Positions 12,111 through 24,140 are shown, counted from the first letter of the stretch. The stretch is 64,000 bases of DNA from Lactuca virosa (GCA_928212115.1 CAKMRJ010003334.1:37827335-37891334), one strand, 5' to 3'. Notes: generated by a model from the sequence alone, not told the origin. Program-made: numbers and translations.

Positions 12111-15100
12111 CTAGCTCTTGGGTCCTTGATACAGGATGTGGTTTTCACATTTATTCTGATTTGTAGGGGATAAGAAGAAGTAGGGATGTGGAGCATGGGA
12201 AGATGAACCTGATAATAGGCAATAGGAAGTCGTCTCCTCTTACCAAAATCGGATTTTACTCTTTAGTGCTTATTAGTGGGTTAGGTTTAGATTTGAATGA
12301 TTGATGCTACTCGTCAGAGATGACGAGGAATATTATTTCTTTTCATGGTTTGTACAGACATGGCTTTAGATATTCATTTAATAATGAAAGTGGTTCTATT
12401 AATGCTTATTATAATGGTATTTTTTATTTTGAAGCATTGCCTTGTAATGGTGTATATGAAACTGTGATGGTTGTAGATAACTTAGGAAATAATGTGTTGC
12501 ATATTGATTCGCCTAGTGATCTAGACAAGACATGCTTGTGGCATTGTCATCTTGGACATTTCAACAAGAAGCGCATTGCCCAACTCCAAAAGGATGGAGT
12601 GTTGGAGTCATTTGACCTAAAATCAGATGACACATGCGGGTCTTGTTTGCTTGGAAAGATGAGTAAATCACCTTTCACCGGTACTTGTGAAAGAGGTAAG
12701 GAATTGTTGGATCTCATACACACAAATGTGTGGGGGACATTCAGATCCACCACAAGGGATGCAAACCACTTCTATGTGACTTTTATTGATGATTATAGCA
12801 GATATGGATATATATACTTAATCAAGCACAAGTCAGAAACCTTTGAAAAGTTCAAAGAGTTTAAACAAGAAGTGGAGAATCAATTGGGTAGGAAGATAAA
12901 GATGCTCAGATCTGATAGAGGTGGTGAGTATCTTAGTATCGAGTTCCAGGACTATCTTAAGGAATGTGGCATTGTTTCACAATTGACACCTCCTAGGACA
13001 CCACAACTTAATGGTGTGGCCAAGAGGCGCAATCGAACCTTGTTGGACATGGTTCGTTCCATGATGAGTCGAGCTTCGCTACCAATCTCATTTTGGGGGT
13101 ATGCCTTAGAGACTGCCGCCCATATCCTTAATCTAGTCCCAACTAATAAGGTTTCCAAAACACCTCATGAGATGTGGACAGGGAAAGTTCCCTCGTTGGC
13201 ACATATCAAGGTTTGGGGTTATGAAGTTTTCGTAAAACGAGAGACTCACGATAAGCTTGAATCTCAAAGTGACCGGTTTATTTTCATCGGTTACCCACAG
13301 AAATCCTTTGGATATCTTTTCTACAAGCCTAGTGATAACGTGGTCTTCGTAGCAAGAAGAGGAGTTTTCCGCGAGAGGGAACTCATATGCCAAGAGGATA
13401 GTGGGAGGATAATTGATCTTGAAGAGATTCAAGAATCAAGCGGTGAAGGAACCTCGAACACTAGCGATCAACCTGAGGAAGAGATTCCTGTTGAACCCAT
13501 TGACGAGTTGTTGCCTCTTAAACGTTCCACTCGAGTTAGAATGACACCGGAGTTTTACGGTTTTCATATTACTATGGATGGTGATACGTTTATCAGCAAT
13601 AATACATTGATAAATTAGGATGAGCCTTCTAACTACAAGGAATCCATGGCAGACCCTGAGTCTGCCAAGTGGAAAGATGCAATGGACAGCGAGATCCAGT
13701 CCATGTATGAAAATCAACTTTGGAACTTGGTTGAAAATGTACCAGGTCGAAAGACAGTTGGGTGCAAATGGATCTTCAAGAAGAATACCGACATGGGTGG
13801 AAAGGTGCATACGTTCAAGGAACGACTGGTTGTGAAGGGCTTTACTCAAACCCTGGGGGTTGACTATGATTAGACCTTCTCACCAGTGGCCAAGATCAAG
13901 TCTATTAGGGTTATGTTAGCCATCGTTGCGTTTCATGATTATGAAATCTGGCAGATGGATGTCAAAACCGCTTTCCTTAATGGGATGTTGGCTGAAGATG
14001 TTTACATGTGTCATCCAGAAGGTTTTGTGGATGTTAAATACCCCAATAGAATGTTCAAGCTTGAGAAATCCATTTATGGATTGAAGCAAGCGTCTCGCAG
14101 ATGGAATCTTTGCTTCGATGAGAAAGTCAAAGAGTTTGATTTCTCCAGGAGTGAGGATGAGTCATGTGTATATGTCAAAGCTAGTGGGAGTATAGATAGC
14201 TTTCTAGTATTGTATGTTGATGACATACTACTCATAGGAAACGACGTTCCAACCTTGCAAGAGGTTAAGACCTGGCTTGGGAAGTGTTTCGCTATGAAGG
14301 ATCTAGGGGAAGCTGTTTATATTCTGGGGATAAGGATCTTGAGAAATAGGAGTAAAACACTAATTGGACTTAGTCAGAGTACTTACTTGGACAAGGTGCT
14401 AAAATGTTTTAGCATGGAGAATTCCAAGAAAGGGGAGTTACCTAGCCAGAGCAATACCAAACTGAGTAAGACTCAGAGTCCGAGTACTGATGCAGAGATG
14501 GCGGAAATGAGTCGAGTTCCATATGATTCCGTTGTTGGCTAGATAATGTACGATATGACATGTACTCGCCCTAATGTGGCTTTCGTGTTGAGCATGGTAA
14601 GTCGATATTAAGGGAACCCTGGTAGAGCTCACTGGACAACAGTTAAGAACATTCTTAAGTATCTACGAAGGACTAAGGACTGGGTCCTAATACTTGGTGG
14701 AAGTTATGACTTGAGAGTGACAGGGTATAGTGACGCCAGTTTTCAGACCGATAGAGATAACTTCCGCTCTCAGTCGGGCTGGGTGTTTACCCTCAATGGA
14801 GGAGCAGTGACTTGGAAAAGTTCCAAGAAGAAACTGTGGCTGATTCAACGTGCGAATCAGAGTACATAACAGCGAGCGAAGCGTCAAAGGAGGCTATATG
14901 GTTGAAGAACTTCATTAGAGACCTTGGAGTTGTACCAGCCATAAAGGAGCCCATGGAGATTTTATGTGACAATGAAGGAACTATTTCCTTAACCAAGGAA
15001 CCAAGGGATCATGGTAGATCCAGACATATCGACAGATAATATCACTTTATTGGACATCGTGTAGAAGAAGGACTCATCGTGGTCAAGAGGGTATCGTCAG

Positions 15101-15204
15101 AAGAGAATCATGCGGATCCCCTCACAAAGGGTCTAAGTAGGATCAAGCACATTCAGCATGCGAGGAGCATTGGCCTGAAGGACGATATTAGTTTTGGTGA
15201 TTAG
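12111..15204 (+). pseudogene. Ty1/copia pol: protease, integrase, reverse transcriptase, RNase H, broken
   Basis: Domain order PR-IN-RT-RH is typical of copia. Protease: SSWVLDTGCGFHI near 12115. GAG-pre-integrase: LWHCHLGHFNKKRIAQLQ near 12535, then CGSCLLGK. Integrase 12700-13060: the first acidic position reads IHTNVWG (family D, here N), the second is intact in LRSDRGGEY, and the third reads NGVAKRRN (family E, here K). RT 13650-14300: VGCKWIFKKN, MDVKTAFLNG, IYGLKQASRRW and an intact YVDD near 14212. RNase H ends with DSTCESEYITASEASKEA and ENHADPLTKGL, stopping at 15202. In-frame stops lie near 12165, 13617, 13871, 14540, 14609 and 15037, and there is a frameshift near 14830. It is inactive. 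Confidence 0.85.
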
Positions 15205-15660
15205 ATAGATAGTTAGAAACTTGTAACAATATAAATGTAATTGGCATTTGATGATTAGATAGTCTAAGTGCTTAGACATAGCAAAAGTTTGCTGCAACAT
15301 TCATGAGTACTCCTGAAATAGGATTTGAGTATTGGATCAAACCCACGCTCATTTGAATCACTTCATGGAATTCATCACGAGTGATTTTGGGATGATAATA
15401 TCGTATAATCTTTAAACCAATATATATATATGAGTTGTGGTTTACGAGTTGGTTGTGCATTGATAATGCGAAAATGCATCAGTAACTTGATGTTATAAAA
15501 CGTATTGTTGTGTGCGACTTGATGAGTAAATAATACAAGCATATAAGTCAAAATTTATCTGTTCCTTTTGAGCTAACAGGAAAAGCGATATCTTGGGCCC
15601 CTCGATGATTTTGTATTGAATTATGAGTCGGGCCCGGTCAAGACTGAATTGATGTGTTAA
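15205..15660 (+). other. Copia 3' noncoding region, truncated
   Basis: No coding sequence. It ends inside ttaacttgttta, which is also the sequence encoding the LNKL of the adjacent gypsy RT, so the junction has about 12 bp of microhomology. No polypurine tract or LTR start was found. Confidence 0.5.
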
Positions 15661-16088
15661 CTTGTTTAAATCCTGGTAATTCTTGCACATCTGGTGCAAA
15701 CCATCATTCTTCTTGATGAACAGAATCAATGCTCCCCACGGACAACTGCTCGGTCTAATGAACTGCTTGCCTAGCAGCTCCTGTAGCTGAGATGACAACT
15801 CCTGCATCTCAGGCGGTGCCAAGCGGTATGACGCCTTGGCAATCGGGGACGCACCTAGCACAAGGTCAATCCTGAACTCGACTTGCCTCTCGGGAGGCAC
15901 ACCGGGCAACTCCTCCGGGAATACATCGGTAAACTCCCTAACCACTAGGACCTCTGAAATCGAAACCTGGTCCCCAACCCGAGTGTCGACCACATAAGCC
16001 AAATAACCTGTACACCCGTGCTGAATATACTGATGAGCCCCGGCTACCGAACAAAACCCTAAACCGACCATGGTGCCCTCTCCGTAAA
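15655..16088 (-). pseudogene. Element D pol: protease/RT linker and RT N-terminus
   Basis: Minus-strand reading includes VVREFTDVFPEELPGVPPER, RIDLVLGASPIAKASYRLAP, FIRPSSCPWGALILFIKKND and ends MCKNYQDLNKLT. This is the conserved entry into gypsy RT. It supplies the RT segment missing from 2883-5361. Its upstream end is cut by solo LTR B1, beyond which the protease continues at 18321. Confidence 0.85.
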
Positions 16089-18320
16089 TGTGACATCCCC
16101 AGTTTTCTCGGCCAGAAAAGACCGATTTAATTTATGATTTTAAAATAAAATCAGAGTAATCTTTTTTTTAAAAGATGTTGCGGAATTTGTCCCCAAAACA
16201 AAACATGATAAAAATTTATCAAAACATTTCTAAAAGAAATATATATTTTCATTTTATATCAAAACCTCGGGATGTCATGTTCCGATACAGATCAAAAGCA
16301 TAAACAGTATATTATAAGCCTTACAACAGTTATTTACAACTACTGGCCTATAATCGAAAAATCTATCATCATCATCCGACTATGCTCGGGGTCCACTACC
16401 TGTAATATAAAAAGCTGAGTGGGTCAGACTTGGGAGCCTGGTGAGCATATAGGGTTTTCAACCCACAAATAGTAATAAATTTATTAAATTCATCAACCAA
16501 AAATAAATTTATTAATTTCATCAACCAACAATAACCCTGATTACCCATTCCCATTATCCTCACTTTACGTCCCTAAACACCTATCATAAGGGACCTAGTC
16601 TAAGGATTTTCATCAGGGTGACAACACTGCTTTAGGGATTCCTCAGCAATTTATGTCAAATAAGGCAACCATGAGGGGGATGGAGTACACTAGTGAACAT
16701 ATAGTTCACCAACACCTACATGTTGCGAACCTGCTAGCGTTCCACTGGACTGTCTAGAAAGGTTCGTGGTCGTCATCTATACTCCGCTAGATGACTACAA
16801 CAACAACAACATCGAGGCCTCTCATCATTTTAACACACATTAACTATTTCATCTACCCATGTTTTACCCAACATATTTGTAGATAAAAATAAATATACAG
16901 TTTAAAACTTGTATAAAACATCTATTCAACATCATCTCAAATAAACAAACAATATAATTACACATAGCACGTATTTTATAGAAAATACTTCATATCTATG
17001 TGTAAGATAAAAGTGACTACACACTCACTTGTTAAGACGATAATTGGGCAGCACCTCGTCTCTTAAAATAATCTTTTCAGATGAAACCGGGGTGTTTTTC
17101 TAAAAAACTGGGCTTCACGCGGATTGAGTTTCGGCTCGAAAACTCTTTTTCTCGGGATCTTCGGGGCTCTGGAACTTGCTTCGGGTGCTAGGACGATACA
17201 CTAGGCTTCGGGGGTATTTCTTGCAATTTAGGAGAGAGTATAAGGGTGAGAGATGTAAAGAAAGTAAACAAAAATCGGGCAGCCTTGAGTTCTATTTATA
17301 GTGCCCGAGGCCCAGCATTACGTTGGGCGTAAATATGGTGTACGTTGGGCGTACTGCTCAGCGTGCTCTACGCGGGGCGTAAGCCTTCGTACGCTGGGTG
17401 TAGGGTGATGCGTGGCATCAAACGTGTCAATGGTACAAAATACGTGTCGCATGCGAGGAAGTAGGCAACGTGTCCAACTCCGGATCACACACACACGAGT
17501 ACGCTGGGCGTACTTATGTACGCGGGGCGTACTCCCATTTTCCAAACTTCAAAAATTCGTAACTTTCGCATACGAACTTCGTTTTTGACGTTGTTTATAT
17601 CCACGCGTAGATGAGACTATGCTCTACAACTTTCGTTTAGACTCTGTCGGCTAATTTTGAATTAAATTTTAAAGTTATATTTTTAACAGGCCGGTACAGG
17701 AAAAGTCTGTTAAAAATTCATAACTTCTTCATCCAACGTCCGTATTCGTCTGCATTTTTACCGTTGCACTAATATCGATGAGATATTCGATTCTCATTTA
17801 GATTGTTTCGGCTAAAAATCAATCGATCTAAATTTCGAGTTTTGGGCTGCATACTGCTAAGTCGAAACTTAGAAAAATCATAACTTCCTCATACGAAGTC
17901 AGATTTGGGCGTTCTTTTTATGCACGCTCTCGGTTTAACGAGCTGTACGACTTTCGTTTAGATCGCTAAGGCTAAAAAGCACTTTATTGTAATTTCACTT
18001 TTTACGTCATACAGCGTCGTGCCGGTTCTATCTCGAAACTTCAACAGGTCATAACTTCTTCGTTATAACTCGGATTTCGGTATTCTTTATATCTCTGGAA
18101 TCCTTATTTCAGCCACTACCACTTCCTTCATAGATATCAGGTTTATCTAACATTTATTTTCGATGCTTATTTTTATTCTTTATTCATTAAATCATAATAA
18201 TTAAGCAATAAGCACATAATACTCAAATAATACCTCTTATTATTTCAAAACAAATTACAAAGTTTGGCCTAGACTATTAAATCATCATTAAATTCCTAGC
18301 CTAAAAACACGGGCGTTACA
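16089..18320 (-). mobile_element. Solo LTR, gypsy family B (copy B1), with target duplication
   Basis: Runs from TGTGACATCC to GGGCGTTACA and is flanked by GTAAA at 16084-16088 and 18321-18325. Its sense strand is minus: a TATA-like ctataaatag lies at about 17291-17300, with palindromic tacgc/gcgta motifs just upstream (17310-17530). Donor-like AA|GTGAGTG is at 17028 and a TATTACAG acceptor-like site ends at 16400. Confidence 0.9.
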
Positions 18321-19754
18321 GTAAATAACCAGTTCTCCCCCACTTGGGGTTCGAACTACCACCAACTGGCCTTCACAATCAATCATGGCACCAAATCGGC
18401 TCAGCGAATCTAGTCCCACAATCATGGAAACATCCCCCATAGGAATAGGGATTAGATCGATCGGATAAGGCACCCCGAATATCTCAAATACACAACCATA
18501 TAATGATGACGCAGAAACCCCATGTTCGTTGGCGATAGAAACCCACAACGGACACTCAAACTCCTCAATAGGCATATCAAACTCTCTACTGAACGATCGA
18601 GATACAAAGGACTGACTCTCACCCGAGTCAAACAACACAAGAGCAGGTAAAGAGTTCACTAGGAACGTACCTAACAGAGGCATATATATAAGCATAACAC
18701 AAAACATAATCAACCGGATAATGGATAGAAACATACCAGTCAGAACATCTAGAGCTGTTTTGGCCTCCTTAGCAGTGAGCTGGAAAGTGCAACCTCGAGC
18801 CCTCGGGGGCTCCGCCCTACCCTGACTCCCATATGTGATCCTCAAAGTAGTCGGCGTTGGAGCCTGCACTGGCCTAGCAGCAAGCGAAGGGCAGTTGGCC
18901 TTCAGATGGCCAACCTGGTCTCCATGGTAACAAATCCTGGAGTTGAGTGTTGGGGCCTGCTAGCGGCAATCCCTAGCCATATAGCCCTGTTGGTCATAAT
19001 TATGGCACCCAGAAGATGTTCGACAAGCACCCTCATGAACCTTGCCACACTTCCCACAAGTGCGACCCTTCCGACCCCCATATCTGACATCAGTGGCCTT
19101 GAACTGCTTCAGCGCAGGCTGCGACTGTGCCGAGGCCGATCTCTGCTCTCTTGTCTGAAGCTCCATCTCAATCTCACGCCGCCTGGCAGCCTCATGTGAA
19201 TCCAACAAGGAACCATAGAGTTGGGTGGATACAAACTGACGGATCTTCGTCTTGAGCATGCTCAAGGAACGGGTCATCTGAGCCTGCTCAGAAGCGGCAA
19301 ACTCAGGACAAAACAAGGCCCTCTCTGTGAACATCTTGGTGATCTCCGTCACCGTCTCCGTCCCCTGCCTCAAATCCAGGTACTCCTATGCCAACCTCTC
19401 ACGCTCCACCAACGACACATATCTAGAGCAGAACATCTCCGAGAACTGCACCCAAGACACAGCAGCTCTCTGCTCAGTAGAAAACGAACTAGTAGCAAGT
19501 CTCCACCAATCCTTCGCTCTAGACCTCAGGAGGTTCAGAGCGCACCTGAACATCTGGTCAGCTGGGCAAGAGCAAGTGAAAAAGCATCCCTAAACATCAT
19601 AAACCCATATCATGGCTATGATCGGGTCTTGAACTCCATCAAAAGTCGGGGGCTTCGTATTGTCGAACTCCCGACACTGAAAAACCCAACCCGCACCAAC
19701 CCCTGCAGCTGCAATGGCTGCAGCAACAACAGTCTCAGCAATGATTGCATATTT
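18321..19754 (-). pseudogene. Element D gag and protease, decayed
   Basis: On the minus strand, a retrotransposon gag region (about 19380-19750) is followed by FKATDVRYGGRKGRTCGKCG and a degenerate zinc knuckle, CHNYDQQGYMARDC, in which the second Cys and the His are both replaced by Tyr. The aspartic protease follows around 18640-18330: ALVLFDSGESQSFVSRSF, where the family motif is DSGAS, so the Ala is Glu here. It continues DLIPIPMGDVSMIVGLDSL. Frame changes separate these blocks. The gag N-terminus is interrupted by the copia LTR at 19755. Confidence 0.8.
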
Positions 19755-20551
19755 TGTTGGATTAGGTGTCTAAGCCCATAACTATAATTGGTATTTACTT
19801 GATCTGATAGTAGCATGGTCCTTTTGGGTTGCCTTCACCATAACAAGTTGACAGGATGACTTTTGAGAGAGAGGTTAATCAATGATTTATTAATATATTA
19901 TAAGAATAATATATTAATTAGAAATCATATTATTTAGTTGGAATTTAATCATAAATTAATTTGGTATTAATTTTGGGATTAAAGGAACTGATTAACAGTA
20001 AGGGGACTGGTTATGCGAATCATTGATAGTTGCAAACTAGGCTGTTGGACTACCTTGGAATGGGTTGGATGAAATCTATGGGAGGCCCTATAGAAATCGT
20101 CCAAGGCCTTCTAGAAGGAAGTCCATGGGTTGCTTGGAGCCTAATTAAGGAATTAGGGTTTCACCTGGAAACCCTAGCAGCCACAAGTATATAAAGGCCC
20201 CTAAACCTCTTAAAATCGGCCACTGCTTCACAAGGAGAAACCCTAGCCAATTTCTGCTCCTCTCTCACTCATCCTTTGCTTTTGGTGTTTGTGATTCCAT
20301 TAGAGGTGCAATACATGATACACTCAAGCTTTCAAGAGTCAAGATCATCATTGGATTACTTGTTATTACGAAATAACAAGAAAGGTAACAATCAAACCCT
20401 AGTTTTCATATGGATCTCGAATTTTGTATGTTGGTATTAGGGTTATTGCTTTGGAACTTCTATTTGTATGTATAACTAGAGAAAAACTTAGATCCAAAGA
20501 AATTAGGGTTTCATAAACACATAGGAATGTTGTTGTGCTCAAAACCCATCA
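19755..20551 (+). repeat. Copia 5' LTR, complete
   Basis: 797 bp, from TGTTGGATTAGG to AAACCCATCA. An inverted telo-box pair, ttagggttt (20153-20161) and aaaccctag (20169-20177), lies just before the TATA box tatataaa at 20188-20195. A donor-like AAAG|GTAACA occurs at about 20384. Confidence 0.85.
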
Positions 20552-20552
20552 G

Positions 20553-20565
20553 TGGTATCAGAGCC
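20553..20565 (+). other. Primer-binding site of copia (initiator tRNA-Met type)
   Basis: tggtatcagagcc starts two bases after the LTR. This is the classic complement to the 3' end of plant initiator methionine tRNA. Confidence 0.9.
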
Positions 20566-21030
20566 TAGGATGTTTTTCTGTTATATTTGATGCAATAGTG
20601 AACTGTCCAAATCGAATGCAAAGAAAAAATCATTTTCTGCCTGACAAACTCGACGATTTCAAGAGGAACTCGACGAGTTGGATGAACTCGACGAGTCCAT
20701 GCCCTAACTCGACGAGTTGACTCGTCTGTTAGCAGATTTTTTGAATTTTTGATCTATTTTGGATTAGGATAATTACCATAAATCGTTTTTATCACCATAA
20801 ATTGATTTTATTAAATGGTAATCTGATTTCATTATCTAAATAGATGGATTTGGTTAAATTTAAAGATTATGACAAATTATATGATTAATTAATTATTTAA
20901 AATTTGATCTAGTAGTTTTGAAAAGTTTTAAATTGCACCCTTCAAGTTTTGGAATTTAAAATTTAATTAAAAGTTTAATTTTGAAATAATAAACTCTAAA
21001 ACCTTGGTATTTTAAAAGTCTAAAATACAC

Positions 21031-21074
<44 letters not shown>

Positions 21075-21107
21075 AAGATGAGTCAATCTTACCGTTAGTA
21101 GGCCTCA

Positions 21108-21798
21108 TTCAACAAAGCCCTAGGGATTGTGACTTCCCTGTTACGCGTACGGGTCATGTGCTTTCAGTAGTACGAGCATATACTACCTTCCACACCTACC
21201 CATATTTGTCTCAGAGGATCATCACAACAACCCTAACAATACACACTGCATACACATTCACTCAATCCTCACTTCCTAGAAAAAGGCTAAACATCATGAA
21301 ACTGGTCGGCTAACCTTACACAACTCATCCATGAAACTTCCACCAACCCCGTAACACTCGTGCATGCTAATCCTACATAACATTGAACCCTATAGACAGT
21401 CAAATATCTGATCCTACCCTAAGCCCTTAATCAGGCAAGAACAAGAAATAAGGCCAAACCAAACATTCTCAGGCTATAGAATCTTAGTTATGTATAACTA
21501 TGATGCATACACTAAGCAACTACAGTAATTATATCAATTTCATATAACAAAGAACCCTAGGCTATCAGGCATCATATAATCAGACAATTCTATCATGCAA
21601 ATTCCTGAAGATCCCTAGCCTATCACTAGCATGATGTTCTAACATATCATAATATCAAATAACAGTGTGGTAATTTGGGGTCAACTTACTGGCTCCGACT
21701 GATCGTACACGTCGCATCCTCCTTGATTATTTTGAAAATCTTTTTCCTTAGTTTGAGACTGGATTCACACGAGTGTTCCTCCAATTCACTTAAACCAA
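21108..21798 (-). other. Leader of element D (untranslated)
   Basis: Lies between the D primer-binding site and the copia breakpoint and has no long reading frame. It would be the 5' untranslated leader upstream of gag. Confidence 0.6.
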
Positions 21799-21811
21799 GG
21801 CTCTGATACCA
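21799..21811 (-). other. Primer-binding site of gypsy element D
   Basis: ggctctgatacca on the plus strand is the reverse complement of tggtatcagagcc and lies three bases from the LTR end at 21815. It identifies 21815-23668 as the 5' LTR of a minus-strand element. Confidence 0.9.
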
Positions 21812-21814
21812 ACT

Positions 21815-23668
21815 TGTAACATCCATAAAATTCATGAAAAATTTAAACTTTTAAAACCAATCCGCAAATCATCATTGTTTACAAATTAATTTTCAAAACA
21901 TGCTTAATATCAGAGTTTTCCAAAAATCAAATATTAAAACACGAAGAGGTGCACGATCATGCATTCGCCTTCCCACGATCATCTGAGGTACCTGAAACAT
22001 AACCCAAAACTGTAAGCCCAAAGCTTAGTAAGTTCAACAAAAGTACCAACACACAAACAAATAACACATATACAATAACAGCATGTAATGGGTCCACAAC
22101 TAAAATACTGGATTACCCCTAAGCCCACAACATAAGTCTGGCTTGCCATCAGGACCCACAGCTTATGTCTGGCTTGCTCCCCGACCAAATCAGTCCTCGG
22201 ACTGAATACCACCAGGCCCTCAGTACAAGTCTGGCATGCCTTACCCGAGCCTCAGCTCGTATCTGCATGCTCATGAGACCTCAGTATGAGTTTGACATGC
22301 CCTACCCGGCCCTCAGCTCATATCTGGATTGCTCCAGGGTTTATTGGCTACCATACGGAGCAGTACAACCTCAACCCAACCCACATAATATGTCGACATA
22401 TAACATATACTAACATATAAAAATAATCATACAGACATTATCACAGGTAATCCTACCGATCTACTAGACTAGCATAACAAAACTAGCATGCATATCTATT
22501 GCATACTCAAAATATCAATGAATATCAGGTTATCAAACCAATGGGCTGGCCTTGGTACCTTCGACCTGTAAATACAGTGAGGAAAACTCACATCACAAAT
22601 TAAACAGCACTAATGAGGCCCGACTTCGAATCTCATCTCTCTAACCGATACCTATTTCCACCAAGTGAACAATTCCATCAAAATCCCAAAATATCCAAAA
22701 TGCCCTCAAGTTCAAACTTGGTTAAACTTGGTCAAATTCAAAGTCATAGTCAGCTGGTAAAACCTACTAAATCAACCGAGTCAACTCAACAAGGCTGACC
22801 CATTCGAGTACGCAGTGCGTACTCCGGAGGTACGCTTAGCGTACTCCAATCCTCGCAGAAGACCACCATCGGGGTGGTTGACCGAGTACGCGTGGCGTAC
22901 CCTCGTAACCCTAAAACTCCATTTAGTGCTTAATGGCTTAAACACTTAAGCACATACTTCATATCTACGGTCCAAAAACAAGTCCAAAAAATGCTTAACA
23001 CAAGGTCTTAATCCATTAAGACCTTCTACAAGATGCATGAAGCAATTCTAGCAATTGGGACCTCATTTTTATGGCTAAGGACCCTTCCTAAGGTCTGAAA
23101 GGACAACTCAAAATGATAAGAACAAACCATGCACAAGATGGGACCTTTGGGACAAGAAAAGCAACATAAAATACCCAAAAATGGGATCTAACAACAAAGA
23201 CATCAAGGTATAGATTTTATACCTTCTAGAGCTTCTCAAGAAGGCAAATATCTCAGATCCACAAGCTTGCTTAGACTTCAAGGTTCCTTAATGCAATTTC
23301 TTCCTCCTTCCACATACCAAGAACACACTCTTGAGCTCAAAACACACACTAAGAGGGCTAGGTTTGCAAAAACGTCTCAAAGGATGTGGAGGCTGAAAAG
23401 GTGAGGAGAAATGAGACATAAAGTTACTTAAATACCACACAATCCTAAAGCTAGTACGCCCCGTGTACATAAGTGTACGCCCAGCGTACTAGGGCGCGCC
23501 CTAATACGCTCAACGTACACACATGTATGCATGACGTACTCCTCCTACAATAATTATGAAATTGCCACTAGGGCTTCAAAGCATAACTTCTTGGACTTAG
23601 AGACCAAAATGACATGAAATAGAATTATAGGGATGAATTTAGAAGTACCTGAACATCGGGATGTTACA
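21815..23668 (-). repeat. 5' LTR of gypsy element D
   Basis: TGTAACATCC...GGATGTTACA, homologous to 952-2865 throughout. Compared with the 3' LTR it lacks the telo-box pair between TATA and the GTACGC palindromes (near 23430-23455). It keeps the donor-like AAG|GTATAAA at 23222 and the acceptor-like TTTCAG ending at 21992. Confidence 0.9.
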
Positions 23669-24134
23669 GATCAAAGTCAGAATTTTAGGTCGACGATATG
23701 GTGCTACTGAAGGTCTCACCCTGGAAGGGTGTGATACACTTCAGGAATAGGGGGGAAATTAGGTCTCCGGTATATTGGACCGTTCCGAGTGATCGCCAGG
23801 GTAGGCTGGGTGGCCTTACGGTTGGATTAGCCTAGTATGCTCAACCATATCCACAACACTTTCCATGTTTCGCAGTTGCGGAAGTACGTGTTGGACGATG
23901 AGGCAGTTTTCCCCTTGGATGATATTTAGGTCGATGAGCGCCTCAACTATGTTGAGAGGCTGGTAGCGATAATGGAAAGGAAAATGAAGATTCTGCGCAA
24001 CAAGGATATACCTTTGGTAAAGGTTCAGTATCAGCATAGGAAAGGCTCTGAGTGGACCTGGGAGCCGGAGCCGGAGATGCGAGAGCATTATCCTGATTTG
24101 TTCGCGATGGCCGACTTCGAGGATCGAGTCTAGT
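23669..24134 (+). pseudogene. Element E pol, right part: C-terminal tail, decayed
   Basis: Continues the E frame after the target duplication. It encodes VLLKVSPWKG and then, in shifting frames, the chromodomain-like tail around 23930-24120. Stops interrupt it repeatedly. Confidence 0.8.
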
Positions 24135-24140
24135 TCAAGT

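Larger units (their letters stand above)
5416..15660 (+). mobile_element. Ty1/copia retrotransposon, first copy (5' LTR to 3' noncoding; no 3' LTR)
   Basis: Starts with the LTR terminus TGTTGGATTAGG at 5416. The LTR is split by solo LTR C2 (5603-7657), resumes at 7658-7822 and is then cut by a family-B LTR (7823 to about 10228). The leader resumes at about 10229 with sequence shared with copy 2. Gag-pol runs 11164-15204, followed by about 450 bp of noncoding sequence. The element stops near 15655-15660, where sequence shared with gypsy (ttaacttgttta) leads straight into D reverse transcriptase. No 3' LTR was found. Confidence 0.75.
19755..21107 (+). mobile_element. Ty1/copia retrotransposon, second copy: 5' LTR, PBS and partial leader
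   Basis: The LTR is at 19755-20551, followed by a primer-binding site and about 540 bp of leader shared with copy 1, including the (TA)n run at 21033-21071. It stops in gtaggcctcattca at about 21107, where gypsy leader begins. Gag-pol and 3' LTR are absent. The left flank is the same D gag sequence that flanks copy 1. Confidence 0.8.
952..23668 (-). mobile_element. Minus-strand Ty3/gypsy retrotransposon D (chromovirus-like), rearranged and nested
   Basis: A complete but dead LTR element: 5' LTR at 21815-23668, primer-binding site just left of it, leader, gag, protease, reverse transcriptase, RNase H, integrase, and 3' LTR at 952-2865. It is flanked by a perfect 5-bp target duplication, GATCA at 947-951 and 23669-23673, and its target was E pol. 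Its interior was later invaded by a Ty1/copia element and solo LTRs and was partly duplicated and deleted. The pol C-terminus resembles the chromodomain-type tail of the Tekay/Del chromovirus group (family knowledge). The two LTRs differ at about 6-7 of the first 100 bases by eye, so the insertion is not recent. Confidence 0.85.

Noticed and set aside
20553..20565. Sequence matching the 3' end of a tRNA
   Set aside because: Only the complement of the tRNA 3' end is present, next to an LTR; it is a primer-binding site, not a tRNA gene.
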